Shown one piece after another: positions 36,939 through 48,285 of a DNA stretch of 64,000 bases (the first letter of the stretch is position 1; the number at the start of each line of letters is the position of its first letter). The stretch comes from Psychrobacillus psychrodurans (GTDB lineage: Bacteria > Bacillota > Bacilli > Bacillales_A > Planococcaceae). The translations under genes were made by a program, and so were the position numbers. Under the pieces are notes generated by a model, which was not told where the DNA came from, did not search any database, and saw nothing but the letters and a program-made list of their open reading frames with translations. Where the stretch lies: the NCBI GenBank assembly GCA_900114885.1, contig FOUN01000012.1:1-64000 (forward strand). Direction: 5' to 3'.

Positions 36939-38266
36939 TCTGTTGCCTCCCCTTCTACTGCTTCTCGTACAACTATACGAGAGCCTTCTACTTTAATAAT
37001 TTTAACATGTTTGTCTTTTCCTATAAAACTTCCATCTGAAACTGCATCAATTCTTTCATTATCGATACGTATAGTTCCAGCAGGTCTAAGTGGTGTCATA
37101 GTTACAGCAACCTTCCCGACTAGTTCCACTCGATTTTTATTGGAAACATATCCTTTTTCTGTTGTTGTCGCATCCGACAAAATCACTTTATTCAACACTT
37201 TTAATTCTTTACCAAAGAACCTCATAATAATCACCATTCCCACTATAGCTACTGATAAAGCAATAATAACAGCGATAATCATTTGCTCAATATCGCCACC
37301 AGCTAATATTATACTAGCAATAATAGCTGCCGCCCCTAATATACCACTAATTCCTCCGGGCAGGAAGAACTCTCCAATAATAAGTAAGACTCCAATAACA
37401 AAAATAATTATTGTTTCATACCCAGCTAGACCTGCAACTAAATGTCCAAAAAAGAAAAGAACTAACGAGATAAGCCCCATTGTACCTGCAACACCAAACC
37501 CAGGTGAATAAAGCTCGACGATTAAACCCAAACTTGCTATAGATAATAAAATTGGTACTACGATTGGATTTGTTATAAAACGAGCAAGGGATTCCATAAA
37601 GGTTTCTTCTGTTTCTATCACTTTTGCTCCAGCAAGGTTAGTTGCTTTAAGTAGTTCATCAAATGAACTAACAGTTCCTTCTGAATATCCTACCTCTAAA
37701 GCCTCTGCTGAAGTAAGAGTCAATAATTTGCCAATAGGGGCTCTGTATTCAGGTAAGTCAATTGAATCGTCTGCCATTGCTTGAGCAAATAAAGGATTTT
37801 TTCTTGCTAACTCAGCAGCATTTTTCATTTTAGCTTTCCACGCACTGTTCGCCTTTTCATCAGCAGTGTTTCCACTACTGTCAATAACTGCAGCTGCACC
37901 GATTGTTCCACTCGGGGACATATAAATTTCATCCGTATGAAGCGCTAAATATGCTCCTGCAGATAATGCTTCTGAATTAATGTATGAAATTGTACGAATG
38001 GATGTAGAGTCCAATAAGTTAGCAATATCTTCTGCAGAATCTACAAAGCCACCAGGGGTATTGATTTCTAAAATAATTGCTTCTGCTCCAGCCTCTTCTG
38101 CATCATGGATAGAACGTTTCAGAAATGCATATAACCCTTTTTCCACTTCTTTGTACACAGGTATTTTATAAACTTCTGTAGAATTTGCAGTAAAAGTAGG
38201 GATTATCATTCCAAATGATAGGATTAACAAACAAAGAGAAATGGCATAACGAGAAAATTTCACCAC
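36935..38266 (-). CDS. NfeD family membrane serine protease (YqeZ-like)
   Basis: The 443-residue protein has a signal or anchor (residues 7-27), a ClpP-like periplasmic-side domain with nucleophile and oxyanion segments [18 protein letters not shown] and [26 protein letters not shown], four or five membrane helices (about 235-350), and a C-terminal OB-fold NfeD domain ([34 protein letters not shown]). It is thought to work with flotillin in the membrane; the substrate is unknown. The overlap with floA supports a functional pair. The small yqeY gene that precedes it in B. subtilis is absent here. Confidence 0.92.
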   Translation of the reverse strand: MVKFSRYAISLCLLILSFGMIIPTFTANSTEVYKIPVYKEVEKGLYAFLKRSIHDAEEAGAEAIILEINTPGGFVDSAEDIANLLDSTSIRTISYINSEALSAGAYLALHTDEIYMSPSGTIGAAAVIDSSGNTADEKANSAWKAKMKNAAELARKNPLFAQAMADDSIDLPEYRAPIGKLLTLTSAEALEVGYSEGTVSSFDELLKATNLAGAKVIETEETFMESLARFITNPIVVPILLSIASLGLIVELYSPGFGVAGTMGLISLVLFFFGHLVAGLAGYETIIIFVIGVLLIIGEFFLPGGISGILGAAAIIASIILAGGDIEQMIIAVIIALSVAIVGMVIIMRFFGKELKVLNKVILSDATTTEKGYVSNKNRVELVGKVAVTMTPLRPAGTIRIDNERIDAVSDGSFIGKDKHVKIIKVEGSRIVVREAVEGEATE

Positions 38267-38330
38267 TTAACCTCCTTTCTTCTATATGTATACTCCTATT
38301 TACGATGGAGTTATCAAAAAGTTTCATAAA

Positions 38331-38366
38331 ATAAAAATAAACCGAGAAAATAAATTTTCTCGGTTT
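38331..38366 (-). terminator. Terminator between rpsU and nfeD
   Basis: AAACCGAGAAAAT (38339-38351) pairs with ATTTTCTCGGTTT (38354-38366). On the minus strand it is followed by UUUAUUUUUAUUUU. It closes the rpsU transcript after the rpsU-like fragment. Confidence 0.8.
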
Positions 38367-38430
38367 ACATAATTGTAAATTTTAATCATAAAGTACGTGT
38401 TTTGAACGTAGGGATGGTTGGGATAATATA

Positions 38431-38490
38431 CCACTTACGTTAACGTGCAGCTTCTGATTTCTTTTTACGTTTCCGCTCAGGTTTTAGAAA
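38431..38490 (-). pseudogene. Fragment of an rpsU paralogue (3' end only)
   Basis: On the minus strand this reads [16 protein letters not shown]-stop, almost the same as the C-terminus of the intact rpsU 50 bases upstream ([18 protein letters not shown]). The DNA match is high but not exact and includes synonymous changes, and a K codon has become TAA. No start codon or N-terminal part is found. It is a decayed duplicate of the S21 gene tail. Confidence 0.78.
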
Positions 38491-38523
38491 CCATAGCTTC
38501 GAAGCTTTGTAAATTTAAATTTA

Positions 38524-38697
38524 TTAGAATTTACGTTTACGGGCAGCTTCAGATTTCTTTTTACGCTTTACGCTTGGTTTTTCATAAAACTCGCGCTTTC
38601 TTACCTCTTGAATTGTACCACTTTTAGATACAGTACGTTTGAAGCGGCGAAGAGCATCTTCAAGCGATTCGTTTTTACGAACGACAGTTTTTGACAT
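38524..38697 (-). CDS. rpsU: Small ribosomal subunit protein bS21
   Basis: The 57-residue basic protein is S21: [29 protein letters not shown] and the C-terminal [14 protein letters not shown]. It helps base-pairing of the mRNA Shine-Dalgarno with 16S rRNA in the 30S subunit. The ATG at 38697 follows GGAGGGAAAAAGAG; an in-frame ATG at 38721 lies before this Shine-Dalgarno and is not likely. A strong promoter lies upstream. The conserved partner yqeY is absent, and a fragment of a second S21 gene lies downstream. Confidence 0.96.
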   Translation of the reverse strand: MSKTVVRKNESLEDALRRFKRTVSKSGTIQEVRKREFYEKPSVKRKKKSEAARKRKF

Positions 38698-38757
38698 CTC
38701 TTTTTCCCTCCCTCCGAACACACGTCAAGTACATAACCAAGTGTTATGTACTAAAAA

Positions 38758-38786
38758 ATTATACCGTATTGAAGAGACTTGGTCAA
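38758..38786 (-). promoter_or_regulatory. Sigma-A promoter for rpsU
   Basis: On the minus strand TTGACC (38786-38781) and TATAAT (38763-38758) are 17 bases apart, about 60 bases before the rpsU start. Confidence 0.8.
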
Positions 38787-38991
38787 TACTTTGATATAAA
38801 TTTAACTTAATTTAGCTGAATGTTAAAACTTCCGGCTAATTCAACTAAATCCTTCAGAAGATCTGAAAGGTTTTATAACTAAAGATGTTAGCCCTAGGTA
38901 GGTCGTATCTTATCCGCCAATAGCCACCAGACCCTCATAACTCTGGTTAAAGCTCAGTTAAAAATCTTCAAGCAATACAGCAAGGAGTTAA

Positions 38992-39663
38992 TTAATAATC
39001 AGATTTACTTTCTAATCCTTTTACAATTTCTACTCCAGAACTTGCACCAATTCTTGTCGCTCCCACTTTAACCATCGCCTCAACATCAGCTAGATTTCGA
39101 ACACCACCAGAAGCTTTCACTCCTAAGTTTGGCCCAACAGTTTCGCGCATTAGTTTTACCGCTTCTATTGTTGCTCCTCCAGTTGAAAAACCGGTTGATG
39201 TTTTCACAAAGTCTGCACCTGCAGCTTTAGATAATTCACTAGCTTTAATAATTTCTTCATTTGTTAATAAACAAGTTTCTAAAATAACTTTAACAATTGC
39301 CTTGTCTTTTGCTGCAGTTACTACGGCTTCGATATCTTTTTGTACTAAGTTATAATCTTGGTCTTTCAATGCACCAACATTTAATACCATATCAATTTCA
39401 TCTGCACCATTTTCAATAGCATTAGTAGTTTCAAACGCTTTAACTGCTGATGTACTTGCACCTAAAGGGAATCCGATAACAGTACAAACCTTTACTGGAC
39501 TTTCTTTTAGTAGCGATGCACTTAAATTTACCCAAGTAGGGTTAACACATACCGATGCAAAATTATACGTTTTAGCTTCCTCACATAATTTTTCGATTTG
39601 GTTTTTAGTTGCGTCTTGTTTAAGTAAAGTATGATCTATTAATGCTGCAATATTTTCAGTCAT
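38992..39663 (-). CDS. deoC: Deoxyribose-phosphate aldolase
   Basis: The 223-residue class I aldolase cleaves 2-deoxyribose-5-phosphate to glyceraldehyde-3-phosphate and acetaldehyde in nucleoside catabolism. Motifs are [51 protein letters not shown] and the Schiff-base lysine in [14 protein letters not shown], then VKASGGVR. The ATG follows AAGGGGAATAACAA. It stands alone between rpsU and the repeat block, with no nupC or pdp gene next to it; cdd, another nucleoside salvage gene, is 9 kb away. The stop lies in a region without a clear terminator. Confidence 0.95.
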   Translation of the reverse strand: MTENIAALIDHTLLKQDATKNQIEKLCEEAKTYNFASVCVNPTWVNLSASLLKESPVKVCTVIGFPLGASTSAVKAFETTNAIENGADEIDMVLNVGALKDQDYNLVQKDIEAVVTAAKDKAIVKVILETCLLTNEEIIKASELSKAAGADFVKTSTGFSTGGATIEAVKLMRETVGPNLGVKASGGVRNLADVEAMVKVGATRIGASSGVEIVKGLESKSDY

Positions 39664-39795
39664 TTGTTATTCCCCTTTCAAGATGTACGTACCTCTTAAT
39701 AATACTCTTAATAAGATGAAAAGCGCAAGTAGATTACATTTTTTAAGAAAGAAATGATTCAAGATAAAGTAGTTATTAATAATGGTATTCTCTAG
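39664..39795. other. Gene-free leader of deoC (start of 608-base gap)
   Basis: No gene is seen from 39664 to the terminator at 40272. The first 130 bases are AT-rich and hold AAAAGCGCAAGTAG, the beginning of an R2-like motif; the rest of the gap is made of the R3, GCAAGTAA and R1 modules listed below. Confidence 0.5.
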
Positions 39796-39890
39796 ACGGA
39801 TGTGAGCTTGCCGCACGCTACGCATGAGCCTTCTAGGATGTGTCGCTATCGCTCTTCATCCTTTTTGAATCTCAATTACGGATCATTTGC
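39796..39890 (+). repeat. Dispersed structured repeat, family R3, copy 2
   Basis: ACGGATGTGAGC, ACGCATGAGCC, AGGATG, TCGCT and TTCATCCTTTTTGAA occur in the same order as in copy 1 at 26645. The right-hand GCTCATGC arm seen in copy 1 is missing, replaced by ATCTCAATTACGGATC. It is followed at 39931 by one GCAAGTAA motif. Confidence 0.6.
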
Positions 39891-40041
39891 ATTTTGGACT
39901 AGATGCATATTTGTAATAAGTTTCCTTTCTGCAAGTAAATGATTATGATATCTCGCATTATTTACCTATTTTATTTCATAATGTTTAGAATACTAATTAT
40001 GCCCAATCTTATAGTTAATAACTACTCACTAAATTGATTGG

Positions 40042-40205
40042 AGCGCAAGGCGGCGACTCAAGCCGGAAATAGCTTGAGCTGAAGAACCCGCAGGAAAGAC
40101 ATTGCTCGAACTTTCTTTGGCCAATGTCTTCCCGACGAGTAATCACAAGAGCATATGTTTTCGAAGCGACGAGGAGGCTGAAGCAAAGCTTGCGGAAATC
40201 TCAGC
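40042..40205 (+). repeat. R1-family repeat, long variant
   Basis: GGAGCGCAAGGCGGCGACTC opens the element and GCGACGAGGAGGCTGAAGC, GCTTGCGGAAATCTCAGC close it. The middle contains an inverted repeat (AAAGACATTG...CAATGTCTT) not found in the three tandem copies at 27115. The 75 bases before it (from TTTATTTCATA at 39970) also match those before 27142. Confidence 0.65.
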
Positions 40206-40271
40206 GGTATGATTTGTTTAATTATCAAGAAACCAGTAATCAAGTGAGAATTATTAACACTTTTTCTTCTT

Positions 40272-40303
40272 AAAAAAAACCGGTGAAATAATTTCACCGG
40301 TTT
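40272..40303 (-). terminator. Terminator of the hrcA-dnaK operon, after mtaB
   Basis: AAACCGGTGAAA and TTTCACCGGTTT (to 40303) pair around a three-base loop; eight U follow on the minus strand. It ends the seven-gene heat-shock operon. Confidence 0.9.
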
Positions 40304-40308
40304 CAGCT

Positions 40309-41649
40309 TTATACTAATTCTGCTACTTCATCTAGTATCCTTACGAATTGTCCTTCATTGTATGGATATCCAGCTTTTGTGATTTTCACGCGTACTAACT
40401 TCCCGATTAAATCCTCTGAACCTGGGATAACAACCTTTAAGTAATTGTCTGAATAACCTTCTACCATATTAGATGCTGAATCTAGCTTATAAGATTCTTC
40501 AGGAATAATTTCAAGTACTTCGCCTTCAAATTTAGAAGCATACTCTACAGCTAATTGATCATTTAAAGTGATTAAACGATGGACACGTTCATTCTTTACG
40601 TCCTCATCTACTTGGTTATCCATTCTTGCAGCTGGTGTTCCAGTACGTTTAGAGTATGGAAATACATGTAGCTCGGAGAATTTTTGGTCACGAATAAAGT
40701 TAAACGTCTCTACAAATTCTTCCTCTGTTTCACCTGGGAAGCCAACAATAACATCCGAAGTAATAGCAAGATCTGGCAACGCCTCTCTTAAACGATCTAA
40801 TCGATTCGCAAAAAACTCCATAGTATATTTTCTACGCATTCTTTTCAACACGGTATCTGAACCAGATTGAATAGGAATATGCAAATGTCTTACTACAATT
40901 TTAGAATCTCTTAAGACATCGATTACTTCGTCAGATAATTGGCTTGCTTCAATCGAACTAATGCGAAGTCTTTTTAAACCTTTGACGTTGTTTTCAATAT
41001 CTCTTAATAGTTGAGCTAGATTATAATCCTTTAAATCTTCACCGTATCCACCAGTATGGATACCAGTTAGAACTATTTCCAAATAACCTGCATCAACTAA
41101 TTGTTGTGCCTGTCTAACTACTTCTTCAGGATCTCTTGAACGCATAAGACCACGAGCCCAAGGGATAATACAAAAAGTACAGAAATTATTACAGCCTTCT
41201 TGAATTTTTAAGGATGCACGAGTTCTGTCTGTGAAAGTTGGTACATCTAATTCTTCATAAACTCGATTTTTCATAATATTTCCTACAGCATTGATCGGCT
41301 TACGTTCAGTTTTATACTGTTCAATATAATCTAACATTTTGGTACGTTCCTGTGTTCCCACGACAATATCTACTCCTGGTATTGCCATTATTTCTGCAGG
41401 AGAGGTTTGTGCATAACAACCAGTTACACAAATAACTGCATCTGGGTTTTGGCGAACGGCACGACGAATCACTTGACGACTTTTTTTGTCTCCAGTATTC
41501 GTTACAGTACACGTATTTATAACATAGACATCTGATTGTTTTTCAAATTCAGTACGACTATACCCATTTTCTTTAAATAATTGCCAAATAGCTTCAGTTT
41601 CATAGTGATTTACTTTACAACCTAACGTATGGAATGCAACGGATGACAA
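40309..41649 (-). CDS. mtaB: tRNA (N6-L-threonylcarbamoyladenosine(37)-C2)-methylthiotransferase
   Basis: MtaB (YqeV) is a radical-SAM enzyme that adds a methylthio group to t6A37 in ANN-decoding tRNAs. The 446-residue protein has an N-terminal MTTase domain with cluster cysteines (HTLGCKVNHYE, NTCTVTN, VTGCYAQ), the radical-SAM motif CNNFCTFCIIPWARG near residue 153, and a C-terminal TRAM domain (about 380-446). It is the last gene of the hrcA-dnaK operon, 15 bases after rsmE, as in B. subtilis. Confidence 0.94.
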   Translation of the reverse strand: MSSVAFHTLGCKVNHYETEAIWQLFKENGYSRTEFEKQSDVYVINTCTVTNTGDKKSRQVIRRAVRQNPDAVICVTGCYAQTSPAEIMAIPGVDIVVGTQERTKMLDYIEQYKTERKPINAVGNIMKNRVYEELDVPTFTDRTRASLKIQEGCNNFCTFCIIPWARGLMRSRDPEEVVRQAQQLVDAGYLEIVLTGIHTGGYGEDLKDYNLAQLLRDIENNVKGLKRLRISSIEASQLSDEVIDVLRDSKIVVRHLHIPIQSGSDTVLKRMRRKYTMEFFANRLDRLREALPDLAITSDVIVGFPGETEEEFVETFNFIRDQKFSELHVFPYSKRTGTPAARMDNQVDEDVKNERVHRLITLNDQLAVEYASKFEGEVLEIIPEESYKLDSASNMVEGYSDNYLKVVIPGSEDLIGKLVRVKITKAGYPYNEGQFVRILDEVAELV

Positions 41650-41664
41650 GTTCTCACACCTCTT

Positions 41665-42405
41665 TCATTCAAATTCATAAGAAATTGCTGACAGCGCATA
41701 TAACGGTGCAGTTTCAGTTCGAAGAATCCTAGGTCCTAGCGCAATTGTCTGAAAATCATTTTCTAATAATAGCTTTATCTCTGCTCGATCTAGTCCACCT
41801 TCCGGACCAAATACGATAAGTATCGATTGTTTATCATACACTTTTTTTAATTGTTCAGCAAACTTTTGTCGTTCCTGAATTTTTGCATCTTCTTCATCCG
41901 CTACAAATTTTACATCGAATGTTTTAGATATTTCTACCAACTCTTTTAAAGAGATTGGATTATGTATTTGTGGAATAGTAGAACGATGAGATTGCTCAGC
42001 TGCTTCCTTCGCAATCTTTTGTAATCTCGCTACCTTCTTCTCGTTTTTGGACTTATCCCATTTTACGATAGATCTTTTTGCTTCATATGGAAACAATTCA
42101 TACATACCCAGTTCCGTTGCCTTTTGAGTAATCAATTCTAGCTTGTCTCCTTTTGGAAGACCGCAAACAAGAGATACTTTCTTTGGCATTTCATTGGTAT
42201 TGGCTAACATTTCTTTTACTGTTAGATGGACTGATTTTGAAGTGCCTTCTATAATTTCCATCGTATACGTTTGGTTATTTGTAACAACAAAAACTTGATC
42301 ACCCGGTGACATGCGCATCACCTGAATCATATGATGCGCGTCATCTCCGGTAATTGTCACCGTATTATTCTCACTTATAGGTTCATTTGTAAAATAACGT
42401 TGCAT
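41665..42405 (-). CDS. rsmE: 16S rRNA (uracil(1498)-N(3))-methyltransferase
   Basis: RsmE (YqeU) methylates U1498 of 16S rRNA. The 246-residue protein has an N-terminal PUA-like domain (about 1-70; ITGDDAHHMIQVMRM) and a knotted SPOUT methyltransferase domain with QKATELGMYELFPYEAKRS, EAAEQSHRSTIPQI, IVFGPEGGLDRAEI and the C-terminal knot LGPRILRTETAPLYALSAI. The ATG at 42405 has GGAGATTGTC before it. It follows prmA by 11 bases in the dnaK operon. Confidence 0.95.
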   Translation of the reverse strand: MQRYFTNEPISENNTVTITGDDAHHMIQVMRMSPGDQVFVVTNNQTYTMEIIEGTSKSVHLTVKEMLANTNEMPKKVSLVCGLPKGDKLELITQKATELGMYELFPYEAKRSIVKWDKSKNEKKVARLQKIAKEAAEQSHRSTIPQIHNPISLKELVEISKTFDVKFVADEEDAKIQERQKFAEQLKKVYDKQSILIVFGPEGGLDRAEIKLLLENDFQTIALGPRILRTETAPLYALSAISYEFE

Positions 42406-42416
42406 GACAATCTCCT

Positions 42417-43370
42417 TTAGTTAACAGGTTTTCTAGAAATGATTGTAACCCAGTCTTCCATCATCATAACTTCTTCGATTTTAAATCCCGCTTGTTGTAA
42501 AGAATCTTTTACATCTTCCTTTTTCGTCGCAATAATTCCGGAAGTAATAAATAATCCACCTTCTTTTACAATCGTAAATGCATCATCGGTAAATGTCATG
42601 ATGATTTCTGCTAATATATTTGCCACTACAATATCCGCTTGTTCATTCACATTATCTAAAAGATTGCCATGTGTTACTTGAACAATATCGTCTACTTTGT
42701 TTAAGGAAATATTTTCAATAGCAGATCTAACAGCCACTTCATCTAAATCTAGAGCATGAATCTTAGAAGCTCCTAGTTTCGCAGCACCAATAGAAAGAAC
42801 TCCAGAGCCTGTTCCTACATCGATAACACTTGATGCTGTCTGGACAGTTTTCTCTAATGCTTGAAGACACATAACTGTTGTTGGATGAGTTCCTGTTCCA
42901 AACGCCATTCCAGGATCAAGTTCGATGATCAATTCGTCAGTGGTCACCCGTTCATAATCTTCCCAAGTCGGCACAATAGTAAATCGATTAGAAATTTTCA
43001 CAGGATGGTAATACTTTTTCCAAGCAGTAGCCCAATCCTCTTCGTCGACTTCTTGAACCGTTATAACGTTATGACCTAGATCTATATTGAATTTTGTTAA
43101 ATTGTTGATAGCAAGTTTGATCTCTTCCATTGTTTCTAATAAAAAACTCGTTTCAGCTAAATAAGCTTTTACGCGTACGCCATCTACCGGAAAATCATTT
43201 GGGTTTAAGCTGTAAATTTCACCAAATACATCTTCTCGTTCTCTTCCTAATTCTTCCGAGTCTTCGATAACTACACCACTTGCACCAGCTTCATGCAAAA
43301 TATTACTTACCGCTTCAACCGCTTCATTTGTAGTATGGATGGATAGTTCAGACCATATCACTTGCGCCAA
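42417..43370 (-). CDS. prmA: Ribosomal protein L11 methyltransferase
   Basis: PrmA (YqeT) trimethylates ribosomal protein L11. The 317-residue protein has an N-terminal substrate-recognition domain (1-110) and a SAM-dependent methyltransferase domain with [44 protein letters not shown] and the NPPY-like VANILAEII. It follows dnaJ by five bases, and its start at 43370 has a AAGGAGTTGGCGCAAGTG-type leader. Heat-shock operon membership is conserved in Bacillus. Confidence 0.95.
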   Translation of the reverse strand: MAQVIWSELSIHTTNEAVEAVSNILHEAGASGVVIEDSEELGREREDVFGEIYSLNPNDFPVDGVRVKAYLAETSFLLETMEEIKLAINNLTKFNIDLGHNVITVQEVDEEDWATAWKKYYHPVKISNRFTIVPTWEDYERVTTDELIIELDPGMAFGTGTHPTTVMCLQALEKTVQTASSVIDVGTGSGVLSIGAAKLGASKIHALDLDEVAVRSAIENISLNKVDDIVQVTHGNLLDNVNEQADIVVANILAEIIMTFTDDAFTIVKEGGLFITSGIIATKKEDVKDSLQQAGFKIEEVMMMEDWVTIISRKPVN

Positions 43371-43375
43371 CTCCT

Positions 43376-44500
43376 TTATTCGCCTTTTAATGTCTTTTTG
43401 ATCTTATCAAATAATGAACTGCCTTGCTCTTCTGGAATATCTCCACTAATTTCAGCAAATTCACGTAATAATTGCTTTTGTTTTTCTGTTAACTTTTTCG
43501 GAGTAACCACTTTAACTATTACATGCTGATCTCCAACACCATAGCCATGAACATTTTTTATACCCTTTCCTTTTAAACGGAAATTCGCTTGCGATTGAGT
43601 TCCAGCTGGGATCTTAAGTTTTACTTTACCTTGTACTGTTGGAACTTCAATTTCATCACCTAGAGCTGCTTGGGCGTATGTTAAAGGTAATTCGTAATAA
43701 ATATCGTCGCCGTCGCGTTCAAAACGTGGATCTGCTTTTACACGGAAGACGATATATAAATCACCTGCTGGTCCACCGTTTACTCCAGGTTCACCTTGGC
43801 CGCTTACACGTAGCTGTTGACCATCATCAACACCAGCTGGAATTGTAACTTTAATTTTTTTGCGTTTATTAACTGTTCCTTTACCGTGACAAGTAGCACA
43901 TTTATCTTTAATAATGTTACCTGTTCCTTGACAGTGATTACATGCCCGTTTTGTTTGTACTCGACCAAATGGAGTATCTTGGGTAACATTCACTTGACCA
44001 AGTCCGTTACAATGTGAACATTTTTCTGGTTTTGTACCAGGTTTTGCACCTGATCCAGAACATGTTTCACAATTTTCTTCTTTAGAAACTTCAATTTCTT
44101 TTTCTTTTCCAAACACTGCTTCTTCAAACTCAATAGTCATAGAATACTGAAGATCATTCCCTTTTCTTGGGGCGTTAGGATCACGTCGCCTAGAACCTCC
44201 GCCACCACCAAAGAATGAACTAAAGATATCTTCAAATCCGAATCCATCAGCACTTCCACCGAAGCCGCCAAACCCTTGGTTAGGACCAGCATGACCAAAC
44301 TGATCATAAGATGAACGTTTTTGCTCATCACTTAGTACTTCATATGCTTCGGAAATTTCTTTAAACTTATCCTCTGCACCAGCTTCTTTGTTAATATCTG
44401 GGTGAAATTGTTTCGAAAGCTTACGATATGCTTTTTTTATCTCGTCTTGAGTTGCGCTCTTAGAAATACCAAGAACCTCATAATAATCACGTTTATTCAT
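43376..44500 (-). CDS. dnaJ: Chaperone protein DnaJ
   Basis: The 374-residue co-chaperone stimulates DnaK ATPase. The J domain has the HPD motif ([11 protein letters not shown]), then a Gly/Phe-rich linker (GQFG..GFGGFGG), then four zinc-finger repeats [24 protein letters not shown] and CATCHGKG, and the C-terminal substrate-binding domains. The ATG follows GAGAGTGAAAG. It lies 229 bases downstream of dnaK with a terminator hairpin between them, so part of dnaJ expression may depend on read-through. Confidence 0.97.
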   Translation of the reverse strand: MNKRDYYEVLGISKSATQDEIKKAYRKLSKQFHPDINKEAGAEDKFKEISEAYEVLSDEQKRSSYDQFGHAGPNQGFGGFGGSADGFGFEDIFSSFFGGGGGSRRRDPNAPRKGNDLQYSMTIEFEEAVFGKEKEIEVSKEENCETCSGSGAKPGTKPEKCSHCNGLGQVNVTQDTPFGRVQTKRACNHCQGTGNIIKDKCATCHGKGTVNKRKKIKVTIPAGVDDGQQLRVSGQGEPGVNGGPAGDLYIVFRVKADPRFERDGDDIYYELPLTYAQAALGDEIEVPTVQGKVKLKIPAGTQSQANFRLKGKGIKNVHGYGVGDQHVIVKVVTPKKLTEKQKQLLREFAEISGDIPEEQGSSLFDKIKKTLKGE

Positions 44501-44672
44501 CTTTCACTCTCCTGCTCTGTTAACTTGCACATAGAAATAATTGTACCATGTTCAAATTCCTAATAGCAAAACTTTGAAAATTTAATCATTCAAATTAATT
44601 TATGTTTATTTCTACTTCAATGCACTTTCATTTTTCGAAGTTAGTGCAGCATTCATTTTTCCTATACAGTAA

Positions 44673-44702
44673 GAAAAGCCAAAGCCGGAACCGGTCTTTG
44701 AC
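44673..44702 (-). terminator. Hairpin between dnaK and dnaJ
   Basis: On the minus strand GTCAAAGACCGG pairs with CCGGCTTTGGC, with one bulged A and a G-U pair, and UUUUC follows. It can act as a partial terminator reducing dnaJ and downstream genes relative to dnaK. Confidence 0.72.
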
Positions 44703-44729
44703 TTTTTGCTTACCGACACTTAAACAATC

Positions 44730-46556
<1,827 letters not shown>

Positions 46557-46597
46557 TTAGTTTTCCTCCTAATAAATAACTGGAATATTTATATCAT

Positions 46598-47137
46598 TTA
46601 TTCATTTACTTTGACCATTGAAGGTCTTAATACGCGATCTTTTAACTTGTACCCTTTTTGCAACTCTTGAAGCACAATTCCTGATTCTTTTGAGTCATCT
46701 TGTTCTTGCATAACTGCTTGGTGGAAGTTCGGGTCAAATGCAACACCTTCTGCTTCAATTTGTTCCAAACCTTCTTTTTTAACAGCCTCTAGTAAAGTGC
46801 GGTAAACCATATCCACTCCTTTAACTAATGAAGTTGCTTCCTCTGAAGTTGTTTCAACTGCAAGAGCTCTTTCAAAGTTATCAAGCACTGGTAATATATC
46901 CATTAAAACAGATTGTGCTCGGTATTTGTGATCAGACGCTTTATCTAACTGTACTCGACGTTTATAATTCTCGAAGTCTGCTCTTAATCGAATTAGTTTA
47001 TCTTGTTCTTCTTCTACTTGCTGTTTAGCTAGTGTTAGTTCGTCCACTTCTTCAACTACTTCTTCAACCTGTTCAGGCTCTTCAGAGGTATTTTCTACTT
47101 CTTGCTCTTCTAATTTTTCATCTTTGATTTCCGACAC
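46598..47137 (-). CDS. grpE: Nucleotide exchange factor GrpE
   Basis: The 179-residue GrpE releases ADP from DnaK. An acidic N-terminus (EEQEVENTSEEPEQVEEVVEE) leads to a long coiled coil, and the beta-wing domain contains AVMQEQDDSKESGIVLQELQKGYKLKDRVLRPSMVKV. I choose the GTG at 47137, giving MSEIKDEK like other GrpE proteins, 11 bases after AAGGAG; a TTG at 47146 is only two bases from that Shine-Dalgarno. It follows hrcA by 15 bases. Confidence 0.94.
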   Translation of the reverse strand: MSEIKDEKLEEQEVENTSEEPEQVEEVVEEVDELTLAKQQVEEEQDKLIRLRADFENYKRRVQLDKASDHKYRAQSVLMDILPVLDNFERALAVETTSEEATSLVKGVDMVYRTLLEAVKKEGLEQIEAEGVAFDPNFHQAVMQEQDDSKESGIVLQELQKGYKLKDRVLRPSMVKVNE

Positions 47138-47152
47138 GGTATGCAACTCTCC

Positions 47153-48190
47153 TTATCCATGATGTCCATGTAATATCCTAGATAATTCTCTAGATAAATC
47201 ACCACTCATAATATCTAGCAATGATACGACTCTCCGATAGTCCATCCGGGTTGGACCAATAATTGCAATCGAACCCATCTGTTCTTTACCGATGCCATAT
47301 GATGCAGTAATAACACTACAACTTTCCATGGCAAGGTCATTATTTTCTGAGCCAATCCTAATTTGAATGCCTTTTTTATCTAAATGAAAAATACCTGGAA
47401 TTTGGTTTACATGATCCATCCAATTCATAATACTTCGTGCTTTTTCTACATCATTGAATTCTGGTTGGTTTAATATTTGCAGCTTACCACCATAATACAC
47501 TTTGTCTTCATGCTCAATAGTCAATGCTTGGTTAAGCGATCCAAAAAGATGATTTAGACGACCGTTGTTTTGATGCAAAACTGTCGTAGTGACTGTCTCA
47601 AGCATTGCAGGTAGCTCATGCAAATATACGCCAACCAACCGTTCGTTGATCAAATTGATCATACGTTCGATATCTGATGCATGAAAATTTTCAGGAATAG
47701 AAAATATACGATTTTCTACATGACCACTGTCAGTAACAATTATAGCTACTGCAGAATCGCTTGATAGTGGTACAATGGAAAAACGTTTAACACGATGTTT
47801 CCTCACATCTAAACCTAACATAATAGAGGTATAATTCGTTAGTTCCGATATTATTTCAGCGGATTTACGAATTATTTGCTCCGTCTCCACCTTTCGTTCT
47901 TCAAAAATAGAACGAATTTGTTTTATCTCATTTTGCGAAATTCTTTGTGGAGTTAACATATTATCGACATAATAACGGTAGCCTTTTTGTGAAGGCACGC
48001 GACCAGACGAAGTATGCGTTTTTTCTAAAAAGCCCATTTCTTCTAAATCTGCCATTTCGTTTCGAATAGTAGCAGGACTAAATGGTACTTCCTCCTTTTT
48101 CGAAAGCTGACGAGATCCAACTGGTTGAGCGGTTTCGATAAAATCATCTACCGTTACTTGCAATATTAATAATTGCCTGTTTGTTAGCAT
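47153..48190 (-). CDS. hrcA: Heat-inducible transcription repressor HrcA
   Basis: The 345-residue repressor binds CIRCE and holds down class I heat-shock genes. It has the N-terminal winged helix (LTNRQLLILQVTVDDFIETAQPVGSRQLSKK, SPATIRNEMADLEEMGFLEKTHTSSGRVPSQKGYRYYVD), a GAF-like dimerization part and an inserted domain. The ATG at 48190 follows GAGGTGATAATC. A perfect CIRCE lies 15 bases upstream, so the operon is autoregulated. Confidence 0.96.
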   Translation of the reverse strand: MLTNRQLLILQVTVDDFIETAQPVGSRQLSKKEEVPFSPATIRNEMADLEEMGFLEKTHTSSGRVPSQKGYRYYVDNMLTPQRISQNEIKQIRSIFEERKVETEQIIRKSAEIISELTNYTSIMLGLDVRKHRVKRFSIVPLSSDSAVAIIVTDSGHVENRIFSIPENFHASDIERMINLINERLVGVYLHELPAMLETVTTTVLHQNNGRLNHLFGSLNQALTIEHEDKVYYGGKLQILNQPEFNDVEKARSIMNWMDHVNQIPGIFHLDKKGIQIRIGSENNDLAMESCSVITASYGIGKEQMGSIAIIGPTRMDYRRVVSLLDIMSGDLSRELSRILHGHHG

Positions 48191-48204
48191 GATTATCACC
48201 TCTG

Positions 48205-48231
48205 TTAGCACTCACTCAAAGAGAGTGCTAA
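48205..48231 (-). promoter_or_regulatory. CIRCE operator
   Basis: TTAGCACTC, nine bases, then GAGTGCTAA: an exact match to the CIRCE inverted repeat bound by HrcA. It lies between the promoter and the hrcA start. Confidence 0.98.
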
Positions 48232-48242
48232 TACTCATATAA

Positions 48243-48271
48243 AACTTATCAAATCTACAGAAAACTGTCAA
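48243..48271 (-). promoter_or_regulatory. Sigma-A promoter of the hrcA operon
   Basis: On the minus strand TTGACA (48271-48266) is followed after 17 bases by TAAGTT (48248-48243), a weak -10, then the CIRCE. The -35 is perfect; the -10 assignment is less sure. Confidence 0.6.
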
Positions 48272-48285
48272 CGATTTAGCTTTAA

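Noticed and set aside
44501-44729. A separate promoter for dnaJ in the dnaK-dnaJ gap
   Set aside because: I found no convincing -35/-10 pair and no second CIRCE on the minus strand, so read-through past the hairpin is the simpler view.
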